From CAINVV01 sp037140615 (GTDB lineage: Bacteria; Bacteroidota; Bacteroidia; Bacteroidales; Prolixibacteraceae): 64,000 nt of DNA. Under the pieces are notes generated by a model. It saw nothing but the letters and a program-made list of their open reading frames with translations, did not search any database and was not told where the DNA came from. Of this stretch, positions 1 through 8,294 are shown piece by piece. The DNA lies in NCBI GenBank assembly GCA_037140615.1, contig JBAXED010000005.1, positions 8,809-72,808 on the forward strand. The letters are read 5' to 3'. Each line of letters begins with the position of its first letter. Position 1 is the stretch's first letter. Made by a program: the position numbers and the translations under genes.

Positions 1-401
1 CGAAGATAAAAATTGGCGACAGTGTCAGGGTGTATATCGATGCGTTAAAAAATCAGCAAAAAATTGGTGTTATCTCGAATATTTCCAATGTCGGACAGGA
101 GATGTCCGGGTTTGAATCAAAGGTGTTCAAAGTAATCATCAGGATTGCCAGCGATAACAAACGCATCAAGCCAGCCATGACCACCAACAATGAAATAATA
201 ATCTCAAAGGAGCAAAATGTATTGGTGATCCCAAGGGCTGCTTTGTTTTCGGATGGATCGGTTCAATATGTCTACCTCAAAGAATTTAGCGGAGTAAATA
301 CCAGAAATGTCGAATGCGGCAGCCAGAGTGAGAAATTTGTCGTGATCAAAAGCGGACTTGTTGAGGGGGATAAGATTTTGCTTTCGAAACCAGTTAATTG
401 A
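1..401 (+). CDS. Efflux RND/ABC periplasmic adaptor (HlyD family), C-terminal part only
   Basis: The reading frame (codons beginning at base 3) is open to the left edge, so this is the last ~133 residues of a longer protein. The visible part has the beta-barrel and membrane-proximal regions of HlyD/MFP adaptors: a VRVYIDA-type strand, a GVISNIS strand, the hydrophobic VLVIPRAALF strand and a closing GLVEGDKILLS motif. Adaptors of this family link an inner-membrane pump to an outer-membrane channel. The partner pump lies outside the window. A GTG at base 30 is internal to the family fold and is not a likely start. Downstream the gene runs directly into a heptamer array. Confidence 0.8.
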   Translation, partial: KIKIGDSVRVYIDALKNQQKIGVISNISNVGQEMSGFESKVFKVIIRIASDNKRIKPAMTTNNEIIISKEQNVLVIPRAALFSDGSVQYVYLKEFSGVNTRNVECGSQSEKFVVIKSGLVEGDKILLSKPVN

Positions 402-404
402 AAA

Positions 405-468
405 GTTGAGAGTTGAGAGTTGAGAACTGAGAACTGAGAACTGAGAGTTGAGAACTGAGATTGAGAGT
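405..468 (+). repeat. Heptamer array (TGAGAGT / TGAGAAC words) after the adaptor stop
   Basis: About nine degenerate copies of a 7-nt word, mainly TTGAGAG and CTGAGAA, start four bases after the stop codon at 399-401. The purine-rich strand is the coding strand of the gene that has just ended. The same word in complementary form (ACTCTCA) builds the arrays at 45.8 kb and 56.9 kb. Confidence 0.9.
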
Positions 469-791
469 GGGAAGAAGAGAAGATGGGAAAATGGGAGGGT
501 GAGAGTATCGGGGCGGCCCTTTTGGTTGTCCAGCATGCCTTCCAGTAAAGGAAGAATTGAAACGGGGAAACAGGGAAGAATGACAGGGCGAGGGGGAGAG
601 TGGGCGAGTGGAACTCCAGTGATTGAAGCATGAAACGGGGAATTAAAGAAGAACCAAAAATTTTTTCTTTAATTCGTGTAATTTGTGCAATCCGTGGTTG
701 GCAAGGGGTTAATCTATTTAATCCGTTGTTGCAGTGGATTTGTACTTGAATTTTGAGGTAAAGAATCAATAACTATTTTTATAATTTCTTT
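469..791. other. Gene-free spacer made of degenerate repeat modules
   Basis: No credible gene is present. The stretch holds a GGGCGGCCC word (near 510), a purine-rich CGAGGGGG/GAGTGGG block at 584-616 that is the complement of the CTCGCCC words seen at 8.2, 16.2, 39.9 and 44.7 kb, and a hairpin with arms AATTAAAGAA and TTCTTTAATT (about 641-673). It ends with one copy of a 60-nt dispersed repeat. A 61-residue open frame across 448-633 is composed of these repeats and is not a gene. Confidence 0.7.
654..716 (-). repeat. 60-nt dispersed repeat, copy 1
   Basis: The reverse complement of this segment matches 44665-44724 over about 60 nt with only a handful of mismatches. The shared core is AACCACGGATT followed by CACAAATTACAC and ATTAAAGAA. 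The copy here lies in the spacer before the M28 peptidase gene. The other lies just after the FAD/Fe-S oxidoreductase gene. There is no open frame and no transposase, so it is a non-autonomous or gene-border repeat of unknown origin. Confidence 0.8.
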
Positions 792-2423
792 ATGAGGTAT
801 GCAATCTTAGTAGTTTTAGTCATTTTTATCCTTTCCTGTTCGACAGGTTTGAAACCCTCCGGCGAAGATGCCATCCTGTATAAAAACATTGAGAAGCACA
901 TTGCAACGCTCTCATCCGATCGTTTTGCCGGACGAATGCCTACCACCGAAAGTGAAAAATTAACGGTTGATTACATTGCCGGTCAAATGAAAGAGATTGG
1001 ACTGGAACCGGCATCCAACGGTAGTTATTTTCAGGAAGTCCCGATTCTGGCGGTCAATTCCCGCATCTCCAATACCCTTGATTTTGAAACGCCCAAAGGT
1101 CCCATCAAACTTCAGAAAATTGTTGATTATGTATCCTTTTCCAGACGAGTGGAAAATGAACTTTCGCTCGATCAGTCTGAGCTTGTTTTTGCCGGATTTG
1201 GCATTACGGCACCCGAATACAACCGGGATGATTTTCAGGGGATGGACCTGACCGGGAAGACCATCCTGGTATTTGTGAACGATCCGGGTTACGGAACCAG
1301 TGAAAGCTATTTCAAAGGCAATACCATGACCTATTACGGCCGGTGGACCTATAAATTCGAAGAGGCAGCACGCCGCGGAGCCAAAGGTTGTATCATCATT
1401 CATGAAACCGGTCAGGCAGGATACCCCTGGAATGTCGTCCGCAACAATGGCGAAACGACGAAACTCTATTTGAAACCGGAAAATGGTTACAAAGATCGTT
1501 GCGCCTTCGAAGGCTGGATTTCTAAAACGGCGGCAGAACAGCTTTTTTCGGCCTGCGGAATGAGCTTCGAACAGGCAAAGAAGATGGCACTGGCAAAAGA
1601 TTTTAAACCACAACTGTTGCCGGTAAAAGTATCTGGCAAAATCTATAACCAATTTGAGACCAAAACTTCGGTCAATGTTTGCGGATTGATTCGTGGAAGC
1701 AAGTACCCAGACGAGGTGGTCGTGTACACCGCCCATTGGGACCATCTGGGTATTGGCACAAAAGTGAACGGCGACAGTATTTACAATGGTGCCACCGACA
1801 ATGCCAGTGCCGTTGCCTGGATGCTGGAGATGGCACGTGCGTTTAAATCAGCGAAACCGCTTGAGCGCTCCCTGCTGTTTTTATCTGTGACCTGCGAAGA
1901 ATCAGGACTGCTGGGATCAGGATATTATGCGGAACATCCCTTCTTCCCGATGAACAAGACAGTGGCTGTTATCAACACCGATGTTCTGCTGTTTTTGGGA
2001 AAATTTAAAGATGTAATGCTTACCGGATCAGGGCAGTCAGAGCTAGACAGCTGGGTGGAAAAAGAGGCTGTCAAACAGGGCAGGTATCTGGCCCCGGATC
2101 CAAATCCTGAGAATGGCATGTTTTTTCGCTCCGATCAGTTTCCATTTGTCAAGCAGGGTGTTCCGGCGATTTACGCCAAGGGTTATGTCGATGCTGAAAA
2201 ATATGGTAAGGAGAAAACCCTGGAGATTGTAAATCGTTACTGGAAGGAAACTTATCATACACCATCCGATGAATATCGTCCAGAAAGAGATGATCTTAAC
2301 GGAGTTTTAGAGGATGCCAAACTGCTCTATCATGTTGGCTCAGATCTGGCAAATTCAAGGGCTTGGCCGGTTTGGAACAAAGATTCGGAGTTCAGAACAA
2401 TCAGGGAGCAGTCGCGGAAATAA
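792..2423 (+). CDS. M28 family zinc aminopeptidase, lipoprotein
   Basis: A 543-residue exported metallopeptidase. Residues 1-16 are a lipoprotein signal ending in LSC, with Cys16 as the lipidation site. A PA-type insert (about 120-290) precedes the M28 catalytic domain. The five expected zinc ligands and the catalytic acid are visible: His315 in AHWDH, Asp336 in ATDNAS, Glu369/Glu370 in CEESG, Asp397 in NTDVL and His489 in YHTPSD. The family removes N-terminal residues from peptides, and a lipoprotein of this kind would act at the periplasmic face or the cell surface. It is monocistronic. The next genes are on the other strand. Confidence 0.9.
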   Translation: MRYAILVVLVIFILSCSTGLKPSGEDAILYKNIEKHIATLSSDRFAGRMPTTESEKLTVDYIAGQMKEIGLEPASNGSYFQEVPILAVNSRISNTLDFETPKGPIKLQKIVDYVSFSRRVENELSLDQSELVFAGFGITAPEYNRDDFQGMDLTGKTILVFVNDPGYGTSESYFKGNTMTYYGRWTYKFEEAARRGAKGCIIIHETGQAGYPWNVVRNNGETTKLYLKPENGYKDRCAFEGWISKTAAEQLFSACGMSFEQAKKMALAKDFKPQLLPVKVSGKIYNQFETKTSVNVCGLIRGSKYPDEVVVYTAHWDHLGIGTKVNGDSIYNGATDNASAVAWMLEMARAFKSAKPLERSLLFLSVTCEESGLLGSGYYAEHPFFPMNKTVAVINTDVLLFLGKFKDVMLTGSGQSELDSWVEKEAVKQGRYLAPDPNPENGMFFRSDQFPFVKQGVPAIYAKGYVDAEKYGKEKTLEIVNRYWKETYHTPSDEYRPERDDLNGVLEDAKLLYHVGSDLANSRAWPVWNKDSEFRTIREQSRK

Positions 2424-2450
2424 ACTTAATTTCGTTAAGCTGTCTTTACA

Positions 2451-2819
2451 TTATCTGGTTAGTTGATAATCGTTTATGAGCAATCCTGGGGAGAGATTCA
2501 ATCTTGGAGTTAATTTTCGAATCATTTCAACTGTCAATTTACGTTTACGGTTAAGAATCTCAGAGACCCTACTTTTGCCTCCAATGGCATCAATTAGATC
2601 AATCTGCTTAAGCTGCATTTCTTCCATCCTTATCTTAATGGCTTCAATAGGGTCCGGAGACTCGATGGGATAATGTTTTTTCTCATATTCGTCAATTATT
2701 AAACCAAGAATATCAGCCTCATCACTTTCGTTAGTTCCTGCAGGTGCATCAAATATTTCTTCAAGTCTTTTTAAGGACATCTTGTAATCTTCTTCAGTCT
2801 TTATTGGTTTTAAATTCAT
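2451..2819 (-). CDS. higA: HigA-type antitoxin with helix-turn-helix
   Basis: A 122-residue protein directly downstream of the toxin gene, 12 nt apart and on the same strand. The C-terminal half carries an XRE-like helix-turn-helix: MQLKQIDLIDAIGG, then a recognition helix around SRVSEILNRKRKL. The N-terminal half is acidic and helical and is likely the toxin-binding part. In HigBA systems the antitoxin neutralises the toxin by binding it and represses the operon through the HTH. The toxin-first gene order is the usual higBA order. It ends 28 nt from the convergent M28 gene. Confidence 0.88.
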   Translation of the reverse strand: MNLKPIKTEEDYKMSLKRLEEIFDAPAGTNESDEADILGLIIDEYEKKHYPIESPDPIEAIKIRMEEMQLKQIDLIDAIGGKSRVSEILNRKRKLTVEMIRKLTPRLNLSPGLLINDYQLTR

Positions 2820-2831
2820 CGGTTCAGATCT

Positions 2832-3128
2832 TTAAATTGTGCTTACGTCAATCCTATTATATTCCTCATGAGTTCCAATAAACCGGATAAAAATCCATTG
2901 TTTCTCAAAATTAAACTTTGCTACTAACCTGTAGGAATTGCCTTTGATGTTAAAGACAATCCGACTGTCCTTTAGAATACTTGCATTTCCATAAGTCTGT
3001 TTTACTTCATTCGGTGATTTCCATTCCGTATTCATTGCAGTATCATACCAGGTTTTTAAATACTGCTCAGAATCAGGATGACTTTCCCAAAATTCTCTCA
3101 AAGTACTTTTTGCATAGATTCTTTCCAT
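2832..3128 (-). CDS. higB: HigB-type mRNA interferase toxin
   Basis: A 98-residue RelE-fold toxin of the HigB_toxin family. Visible marks are an N-terminal AKSTLREFWESHPDSE helix, a central SRIVFNIKGNSYRLVAKF strand pair and the C-terminal WIFIRFIGTHEEYNRID segment with the conserved HxxY. Members cleave mRNA on the ribosome. The gene precedes higA with a 12-nt gap, so the two are almost certainly co-transcribed. A TATCTTTG box lies 18 nt before the start codon. Confidence 0.9.
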   Translation of the reverse strand: MERIYAKSTLREFWESHPDSEQYLKTWYDTAMNTEWKSPNEVKQTYGNASILKDSRIVFNIKGNSYRLVAKFNFEKQWIFIRFIGTHEEYNRIDVSTI

Positions 3129-3146
3129 TTAAACATTACCTGAATG

Positions 3147-3154
3147 CAAAGATA
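3147..3154 (-). promoter_or_regulatory. -7 box TATCTTTG for higBA
   Basis: It matches the Bacteroidota -7 consensus TAnnTTTG exactly on the minus strand, 18 nt before the higB ATG. No clear TTTG box is seen at the usual -33 distance, so this call rests on one element. Confidence 0.5.
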
Positions 3155-3181
3155 ATAAAAAAATTCTCAATTTGGGAACTT

Positions 3182-3346
3182 TTATGTGTCGTTTGTGTTT
3201 TTGACATTTTTGCCATGGCTTAACTGTCGTGTGTTGGAAAATACGGTCGAATACTCAGACGAAAGTTGTATTATCTTTTCACTTTTAGTTAAACCATATT
3301 CAGCCAATTCAGTCAATGTATCGTAAATGATTAAGGCACCACACAT
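3182..3346 (-). CDS. Small 54-residue open frame upstream of higB, unknown
   Basis: An ATG-started frame of 54 codons lies 53 nt upstream of higB on the same strand. The translation begins MCGALIIYDTLTELAEYG and looks helical and coding-like rather than random up to about residue 40. The last residues are polar (HGKNVKNTNDT). A stop codon lies four codons before the ATG, so it is not an extension of a longer gene here. It could be a real small protein, possibly a third part of the toxin-antitoxin locus, or the tail of a decayed gene. No family is recognised. The following 90 nt (3347-3436) hold nothing else that I can identify. Confidence 0.35.
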   Translation of the reverse strand: MCGALIIYDTLTELAEYGLTKSEKIIQLSSEYSTVFSNTRQLSHGKNVKNTNDT

Positions 3347-3436
3347 TGCTAAGAATTCTCATTTTTTACTACGAGCAATTTTATTATCATTGTTTGGTGC
3401 AATACTCTAGTTAACAAGCCAAATTCAATTCTAAAC

Positions 3437-5590
3437 ATGAAGAACTTAAGGAAAATCGGATTACTATTCTTGTCTATCCTAATTTTGTCTATGGGCTCGC
3501 TGCGCGCAGACGAAGGCATGTGGATGCTACCGCTGATTCAGAAGCTGAACAGCAAAAAAATGTCGGAGATTGGTTTTAAACTCTCTGCCAAAGACATTTA
3601 CGACATCAACAACTCAAGCCTGAAAGATGCCGTGCTCCATTTCGGAGGAGGCTGCACAGCAGAGGTGATCTCTAAAGACGGTCTCGTTCTGACCAACCAC
3701 CATTGTGGTTACGGAACCATTCAAAAACTCAGCACCGTCGACCATGACTATCTTCAAAACGGATACTGGGCCATGAACCACGACGAAGAACTCCCAGCCA
3801 AAGGATTGACTGTCATCTTCCTCGATCGTTTCGAAGATGTGACCAAGGCTGTGATTGATGCCATGGATGCCGCCAAAGATCCCAAGGCAAAGGACGAAGC
3901 CTTCAGAACCGTATCGGACCAGCTAACTGCAAAGGCTGTGGGCGACAGCAAATTCCTAAGAGCCCGCGTGGTTTCTTTCTTTGGCGACAACCAATATTAC
4001 ATGGTGGTGTCCAAAACTTACAGCGACATCCGTTTTGTAGGCGCTCCCCCCTCCTCCATCGGCAAATTTGGTGGCGAGACTGACAACTGGATGTGGCCCC
4101 GCCATACCGGTGATTTCAGCATGTTCAGGATTTATGCTGACAAAGACAACAATCCGGCAGAATTTTCGAAGGACAACGTTCCTTATCAACCAAAGAAATT
4201 CCTGACTATTTCACTGAAGGGAATGAACCAGAACGATCCGGCGATGATCATCGGCTATCCCGGCAGGACCAACCGTTTCATGACTTCCTACGAAGTGAAG
4301 GAGACCAGCGAAGTGACCAATGCCGTGACCATCCTGGTAAGGAATGTACGTCAGGGTATTATTTGGGCTGATATGGAAGCCAATCCAAAAGTTAGATTGC
4401 AGTATGCCAGCAAATATGCAGGCTCGGCCAATTCCTGGAAGAAATCCCTGGGTATGAACGAGACTTTTGCCAAATTGAATGTGTACGAAAGAAGAGCCGC
4501 CGAGGAGAAAATTTTCAGCGAGTGGGTAGCTGCTGACCCGGCCAGAGTAGAAAAATATGGCAAGGCCTTGTCTGAAGTGAAGGAGGCCATCGAAGGAAGA
4601 GCCAAACTTCTTTATATATCAAAATATTATCAGGAGGCCCTCAGCCCAATTGAACTAACTTCTTCTGCTTCCCGTCTTGGTCCACAGGTCGAAAGACCCG
4701 GAAGAGAAGGCAGAGGCGGCGGTGGAGGCAGACCTGGCTTCCAGATGAATCCGTCAGATTTTTACAAAGATTACAATGTTACCACGGATATAAAAGTGGC
4801 CAAAGCCCTGATTAAGCTTTTCAGGGATAAGGTGCCGGCAAGTGAACTTCCCGCATTTTACAAAACTATTGATGCTGATTACCAAGGCAATGTAGATTCA
4901 TATGTGGATGCTATGTTCGCTCAATCGGTGTACGTTTCAGAAGAAAAACTCAAAGCGGCACAGGCCGGAGATAAAAAAGCAATGGAGACCGATCTTGCTT
5001 TTGTGGCAGGAAAGGATATTTCGGCTGCTTCAATGAAATACAGCATGGAGCTTGAAAAATACCGCGCCCAATATGCCAAAGGTCAAAAACTATACATTGC
5101 CGGCATGCTGGAAATGAAGGCAGGACAGGCCATCTACCCCGATGCCAACTCCACCATGCGTCTGACATTTGGAAAAGTTCTGAATTATTCGCCAAAAGAC
5201 GGTGTGATTTATGATTTTGTCACTACCATGGATGGTGTTATGCAGAAAGAAGATCCGAAAAATTATGAGTTCACCGTTCCGGCCAAGCTAAAGGAACTTT
5301 ACAAAGCCAAAGATTTCGGACAATATGCGCTGAAAGACGGTCGTATGCCAGTGGCTTTCCTTACCAACAACGATATTACAGGTGGTAATTCTGGAAGTCC
5401 GGTGATGAACAAAAAAGGCGAACTAATTGGCACCGCCTTCGATGGCAACTGGGAGTCCATGAGCAGCGACATCATCTTTGAACCCTCTTTGCAAAGGTGT
5501 ATCAATGTGGATATTCGCTATACCCTGTTTATCATGGATAAATTTGGCGGAGCCGGATATTTGCTCAATGAAATGAAGATTGTGAAATAA
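3437..5590 (+). CDS. S46 family dipeptidyl-peptidase, DPP7-like
   Basis: A 717-residue exported serine peptidase with a signal peptide (residues 1 to about 24). The chymotrypsin-fold triad parts are visible: TNHHCGYG with His88/His89, the TDNWMWPRHTGDFS block typical of S46, and GGNSGSP with Ser652. The segment after the serine reads FDGNWESMSSDI. A glycine at this place is typical of DPP7 (hydrophobic P1), whereas DPP11 has arginine there. The family releases dipeptides from peptides in the periplasm. A run of Gly and Arg near residues 418-432 (GREGRGGGGGR) is an unusual linker in the helical domain. The gene is monocistronic and ends in a strong terminator. Confidence 0.92.
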   Translation: MKNLRKIGLLFLSILILSMGSLRADEGMWMLPLIQKLNSKKMSEIGFKLSAKDIYDINNSSLKDAVLHFGGGCTAEVISKDGLVLTNHHCGYGTIQKLSTVDHDYLQNGYWAMNHDEELPAKGLTVIFLDRFEDVTKAVIDAMDAAKDPKAKDEAFRTVSDQLTAKAVGDSKFLRARVVSFFGDNQYYMVVSKTYSDIRFVGAPPSSIGKFGGETDNWMWPRHTGDFSMFRIYADKDNNPAEFSKDNVPYQPKKFLTISLKGMNQNDPAMIIGYPGRTNRFMTSYEVKETSEVTNAVTILVRNVRQGIIWADMEANPKVRLQYASKYAGSANSWKKSLGMNETFAKLNVYERRAAEEKIFSEWVAADPARVEKYGKALSEVKEAIEGRAKLLYISKYYQEALSPIELTSSASRLGPQVERPGREGRGGGGGRPGFQMNPSDFYKDYNVTTDIKVAKALIKLFRDKVPASELPAFYKTIDADYQGNVDSYVDAMFAQSVYVSEEKLKAAQAGDKKAMETDLAFVAGKDISAASMKYSMELEKYRAQYAKGQKLYIAGMLEMKAGQAIYPDANSTMRLTFGKVLNYSPKDGVIYDFVTTMDGVMQKEDPKNYEFTVPAKLKELYKAKDFGQYALKDGRMPVAFLTNNDITGGNSGSPVMNKKGELIGTAFDGNWESMSSDIIFEPSLQRCINVDIRYTLFIMDKFGGAGYLLNEMKIVK

Positions 5591-5600
5591 ACAAAATTAA

Positions 5601-5674
5601 TTTAAACCTGTCAGGTTTAAATTTTTCACTAAAAATCCCTCAAGATTTTAAAAACCTTGAGGGATTTTCTTTTT
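5601..5674. terminator. Two stacked hairpins between convergent genes
   Basis: First, TTTAAACCTG-T-CAGGTTTAAA is a perfect 10-bp palindrome at 5601-5621. Second, AAAATCCCTCAAG (5632-5644) pairs with CTTGAGGGATTTT (5656-5668) for 13 bp and is followed by a T-rich run, with an A-run on the other side. The second can therefore stop transcription from both the S46 gene and the convergent glycoside hydrolase gene. Confidence 0.85.
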
Positions 5675-5687
5675 ATATTTTGTCGCC

Positions 5688-7124
5688 CTATTTACCGTCA
5701 AAATAGTCGATCAGATTGTACACCTGGCTATTCAGCTCCCTCATTTTATCCATCATAGGTTGCCACACTTCGTAATAATTATTCACAATTCCTTTGTTGG
5801 CATCAGTATTGGAGGGATCAACACCTTTGGCATCCGGATCGTTGTCCTGGTATTTGAAATAGTGCCATCCAACGCAATTTTTTGATTCGATCAAAGCCAG
5901 ATTGTAGTTTTGATAAAACAATCCCCTGTCCTTTTGTGTCCTGACAATCCAGCCGGCTCCACTTTGATTGGGCATGCCCGAATCTTCTCCCTTGGTATAA
6001 TATTCAGTGATTATAAATGGTCTTCCTGTCCATTTTGTCCAGTTGGCCAACTGAGCTGAGTCGGGTGTCCAGTAATTGTAATAATTGTTCGACACAACAT
6101 CCAGGTATTTACCGACAGCGGTCATGAATTTCTCATGGTTCTTCTCCTCACTGTAAAACCTTGCACCAATATACATGTGGTTGGGATCATATTTTTTTAT
6201 AGCCTTTGAGATAATTGAGAAGTACTTCTCCCCTACCAGTGCCATGAACTCTTCACGGTGTTCGTCAGTAATCTGTTCTTTGGAAATCCCCTTGTCTTTT
6301 AGCCATTGTTCAGCAGCCTTCCGGCCGGATTCGGAATCAGGCAAAGCGAGAAAATTATCGAGTGATTTCAATTTAAATGGCATCTCATTGTCTGAAAAAT
6401 AGCCAAAAAGATTCGGATCATCCTTGAAGGCAATAACCTGTCGGGCATGGCTGTCGCAGAAGGTTTCGAAGCCCGGATCAAAGACAAAGATCGCATCATT
6501 TGGATACCCCGTATGCCCGGGTTGCTGGAAAGTTCCTCCCCTCACCCTGCCATAACCACTCATAAAATTCCAGTTGATGGTATAAGCCAATGGTTTTTCG
6601 ATCGTGCGATTGGCTTCGACTATTGACTGGTAGTCAGACCATGATCCGGCGCAATTGAAGCCGTTTTGCTGCAACATTCCGATGGTCTGTTTCATCCAGT
6701 TCTGCGGCGTTCCAAATTTGTCAATTACTGCTTTCTCATTGCGGGGAGATTTTCCCATCGAGATACTGTTGATGGCCATGTTAAAATAGAGGCAACCTTC
6801 GGGGTCAACTCCCCACCAACGATCTCCGATCTTTTCCACATGAAAGAATCCGGTGGTGGTTGCTCTTTGTTTTTTTAAACCACCATATTTGTTTATTGCC
6901 GGCCCTTTTTTTACCGGATGAAAACCAGTCAGCAAATCGACAGTGCGGGTCTGAAAAGGCTCATAAGCCGTATACAAGGATTTTCCATTTTTGGAAATCC
7001 GTTTTTGGGCATCCACCATAATATACTGTTGGCCTTGCTTTCCTGCAGGCGCATCTTTTTTCTGACCAAAAAGCAGAGGGCAGCTGAACAGCAGCATAAC
7101 CACTGCGGTAAATATTTTAATCAT
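5688..7124 (-). CDS. Secreted clan GH-A glycoside hydrolase, agarase-like
   Basis: A 478-residue TIM-barrel hydrolase. The N-terminus is hydrophobic with LLFSC followed by LLFGQ, so it is either a lipoprotein or cleaved after LFG. The DRWWGVDPEGCLYFNMAIN segment (about 101-119) resembles the start of the barrel in GH50/agarase-like enzymes. The two catalytic glutamates of clan GH-A are visible: Asn246-Glu247 in YFSDNEMPF (acid/base) and Glu374 in PFIITEYY (nucleophile). The substrate is not predictable from this alone. It is the last gene of a probable minus-strand unit with a DUF6807 protein and a Tat-exported oxidoreductase, which suggests glycan use. Confidence 0.75.
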   Translation of the reverse strand: MIKIFTAVVMLLFSCPLLFGQKKDAPAGKQGQQYIMVDAQKRISKNGKSLYTAYEPFQTRTVDLLTGFHPVKKGPAINKYGGLKKQRATTTGFFHVEKIGDRWWGVDPEGCLYFNMAINSISMGKSPRNEKAVIDKFGTPQNWMKQTIGMLQQNGFNCAGSWSDYQSIVEANRTIEKPLAYTINWNFMSGYGRVRGGTFQQPGHTGYPNDAIFVFDPGFETFCDSHARQVIAFKDDPNLFGYFSDNEMPFKLKSLDNFLALPDSESGRKAAEQWLKDKGISKEQITDEHREEFMALVGEKYFSIISKAIKKYDPNHMYIGARFYSEEKNHEKFMTAVGKYLDVVSNNYYNYWTPDSAQLANWTKWTGRPFIITEYYTKGEDSGMPNQSGAGWIVRTQKDRGLFYQNYNLALIESKNCVGWHYFKYQDNDPDAKGVDPSNTDANKGIVNNYYEVWQPMMDKMRELNSQVYNLIDYFDGK

Positions 7125-7151
7125 TTAATATGGATTTAAAATCAGGATATT

Positions 7152-7185
7152 AAACCTGACAGGTTTTTGGAAACCTGTCAGGTTT
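7152..7185. terminator. Perfect 15-bp hairpin of the AAACCTGACAGGTTT family
   Basis: AAACCTGACAGGTTT (7152-7166) is followed by loop TTGG and an exact reverse complement (7171-7185). Each arm is itself nearly palindromic. It lies between the DUF6807 gene and the downstream hydrolase gene. There is no T-tract on the minus strand, so it may attenuate or protect mRNA rather than terminate fully. Related sequences occur at 5601 and 14689. Confidence 0.75.
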
Positions 7186-7195
7186 GAAATAACCA

Positions 7196-8101
7196 CTATT
7201 TTTTGTACTGTTCAAAGATTTCTGCCACCTTGGCATCCACCGAATTGCCTCCGTGGACAAGCACCCTGTAGCGCAGCAACAACTTTTCCCCTTTCTTCAG
7301 GATTGTCTCCTTGTCATCAGCCGGCCAGTACATGGGTGTTGGAGATATAAAACCATAGTCACGGGTGAACCAGGGTGAAGGATACCACGGATTGGACGGG
7401 TGTTGAAGAATCGCTAACCCTTCGATATAATCACCTCTCTTGCCGGAAAAGTCCATCCAGGCAGAACTCTTTCCAAAGGTGGCCTTTTCACCGCTATCCC
7501 CCTCTGCATTTACCAAAGTCCCTCCATTTTTAACGGAGAGGTCGGCAGCCATACGTGCACTGAAAAGAGAGTGATTGGTCTTTTTGATGGTCACATCCAA
7601 CAGCATTTCCATGGTAATTTCTGCATCAATTTGCTTGACAGTGGCAGATGGCGAAGTGATGGTAAATTTCCGGCTATCCTTGACCGGGGAAGCGGCACCC
7701 GGCCTGCTCCAGATGCATTCATCCGTGATCAGTACCGTATCTCCGCCTTCTTTCAAAATCTCTGCATTGACTGAAATAATCCGTCCACGCTCCAGACCCT
7801 CCTGCCAGTAGTTTCCGCCATTAACCTGGTCACAACCAAAGAAAAGTGAACTATGGTGCGGATATTCTCCGTTGCGCATGGAGGTAACAGAACCACCTGA
7901 CAAGGGACCATTTACCGGGTAGAAAAAAGGGTATTTCTCGTCGGAGGAGCAAATGTAACTGGTGAAATATTTGCCGTCAATCGTTACATTGATTTTGGAT
8001 CCGACTTTCACTGCGGTAATTTTTGCCGCTTGAAGCTGGACGAAACCAATCATCAACAATAAAGCGAAAAAAAATTTTATCTTATTCATTATCATAGACA
8101 T
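7196..8101 (-). CDS. DUF6807 (PmoA-like) periplasmic protein
   Basis: A 301-residue exported protein with a signal peptide beginning at the in-frame MNKIKFFF (ATG at 8089). That is a likelier start than 8101. The domain shows the DUF6807 pattern: FFYPVNGPLSGG, YPHHSSLFFGCDQVNGGNYW and, near the C-terminus, ISPTPMYW with LLLRYRVLVHGG. Databases often call this family methane oxygenase PmoA, but nothing here suggests methane chemistry. The same domain is fused to ThuA in the gene at 11.5 kb, and both copies sit beside Gfo/Idh/MocA oxidoreductases. A role on oxidised sugars is inferred from this context and is not shown. It is preceded by a CACTTTAGT word array. Confidence 0.8.
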   Translation of the reverse strand: MSMIMNKIKFFFALLLMIGFVQLQAAKITAVKVGSKINVTIDGKYFTSYICSSDEKYPFFYPVNGPLSGGSVTSMRNGEYPHHSSLFFGCDQVNGGNYWQEGLERGRIISVNAEILKEGGDTVLITDECIWSRPGAASPVKDSRKFTITSPSATVKQIDAEITMEMLLDVTIKKTNHSLFSARMAADLSVKNGGTLVNAEGDSGEKATFGKSSAWMDFSGKRGDYIEGLAILQHPSNPWYPSPWFTRDYGFISPTPMYWPADDKETILKKGEKLLLRYRVLVHGGNSVDAKVAEIFEQYKK

Positions 8102-8102
8102 A

Positions 8103-8294
8103 AAAAGTGACTAAAGTGAACTAGAGTGAGCTAAAGTGAGCTAAAGTGACTAAAGTTTAGGGAAAAGACAAACGGGAATCTTCGGGGAAGTTTCATTCAT
8201 TGGAATCGCACTCGCCCCCTCTCCCCCTCGCCAAGTCGCCCCCTCTTTGTGCTATTCCGCTCAGGGACCGGTCTCATGTCTCATGTCCTATATC
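8103..8294. repeat. Composite spacer array: CACTTTAGT, CTCGCCC and CATGTCT words
   Basis: 8103-8156 holds about five 9-10 nt words (CACTTTAGT on the minus strand) ending next to the DUF6807 start. 8206-8245 holds CTCGCCCCCTCTCCCC words. 8256-8272 is TCCGCTCAGGGACCGGT, found again with one change at 56777-56793. 8273-8294 holds CATGTCT heptamers abutting the stop of the oxidoreductase gene. No gene is present. Confidence 0.85.

Noticed and set aside
402..791. Possible gene at 448-633
   Set aside because: It lies entirely in repeat modules and is not coding-like.
7196..8101. Methane monooxygenase subunit (PmoA)
   Set aside because: The family label is misleading. The protein is exported and soluble, with no membrane helices or copper motifs of true PmoA.
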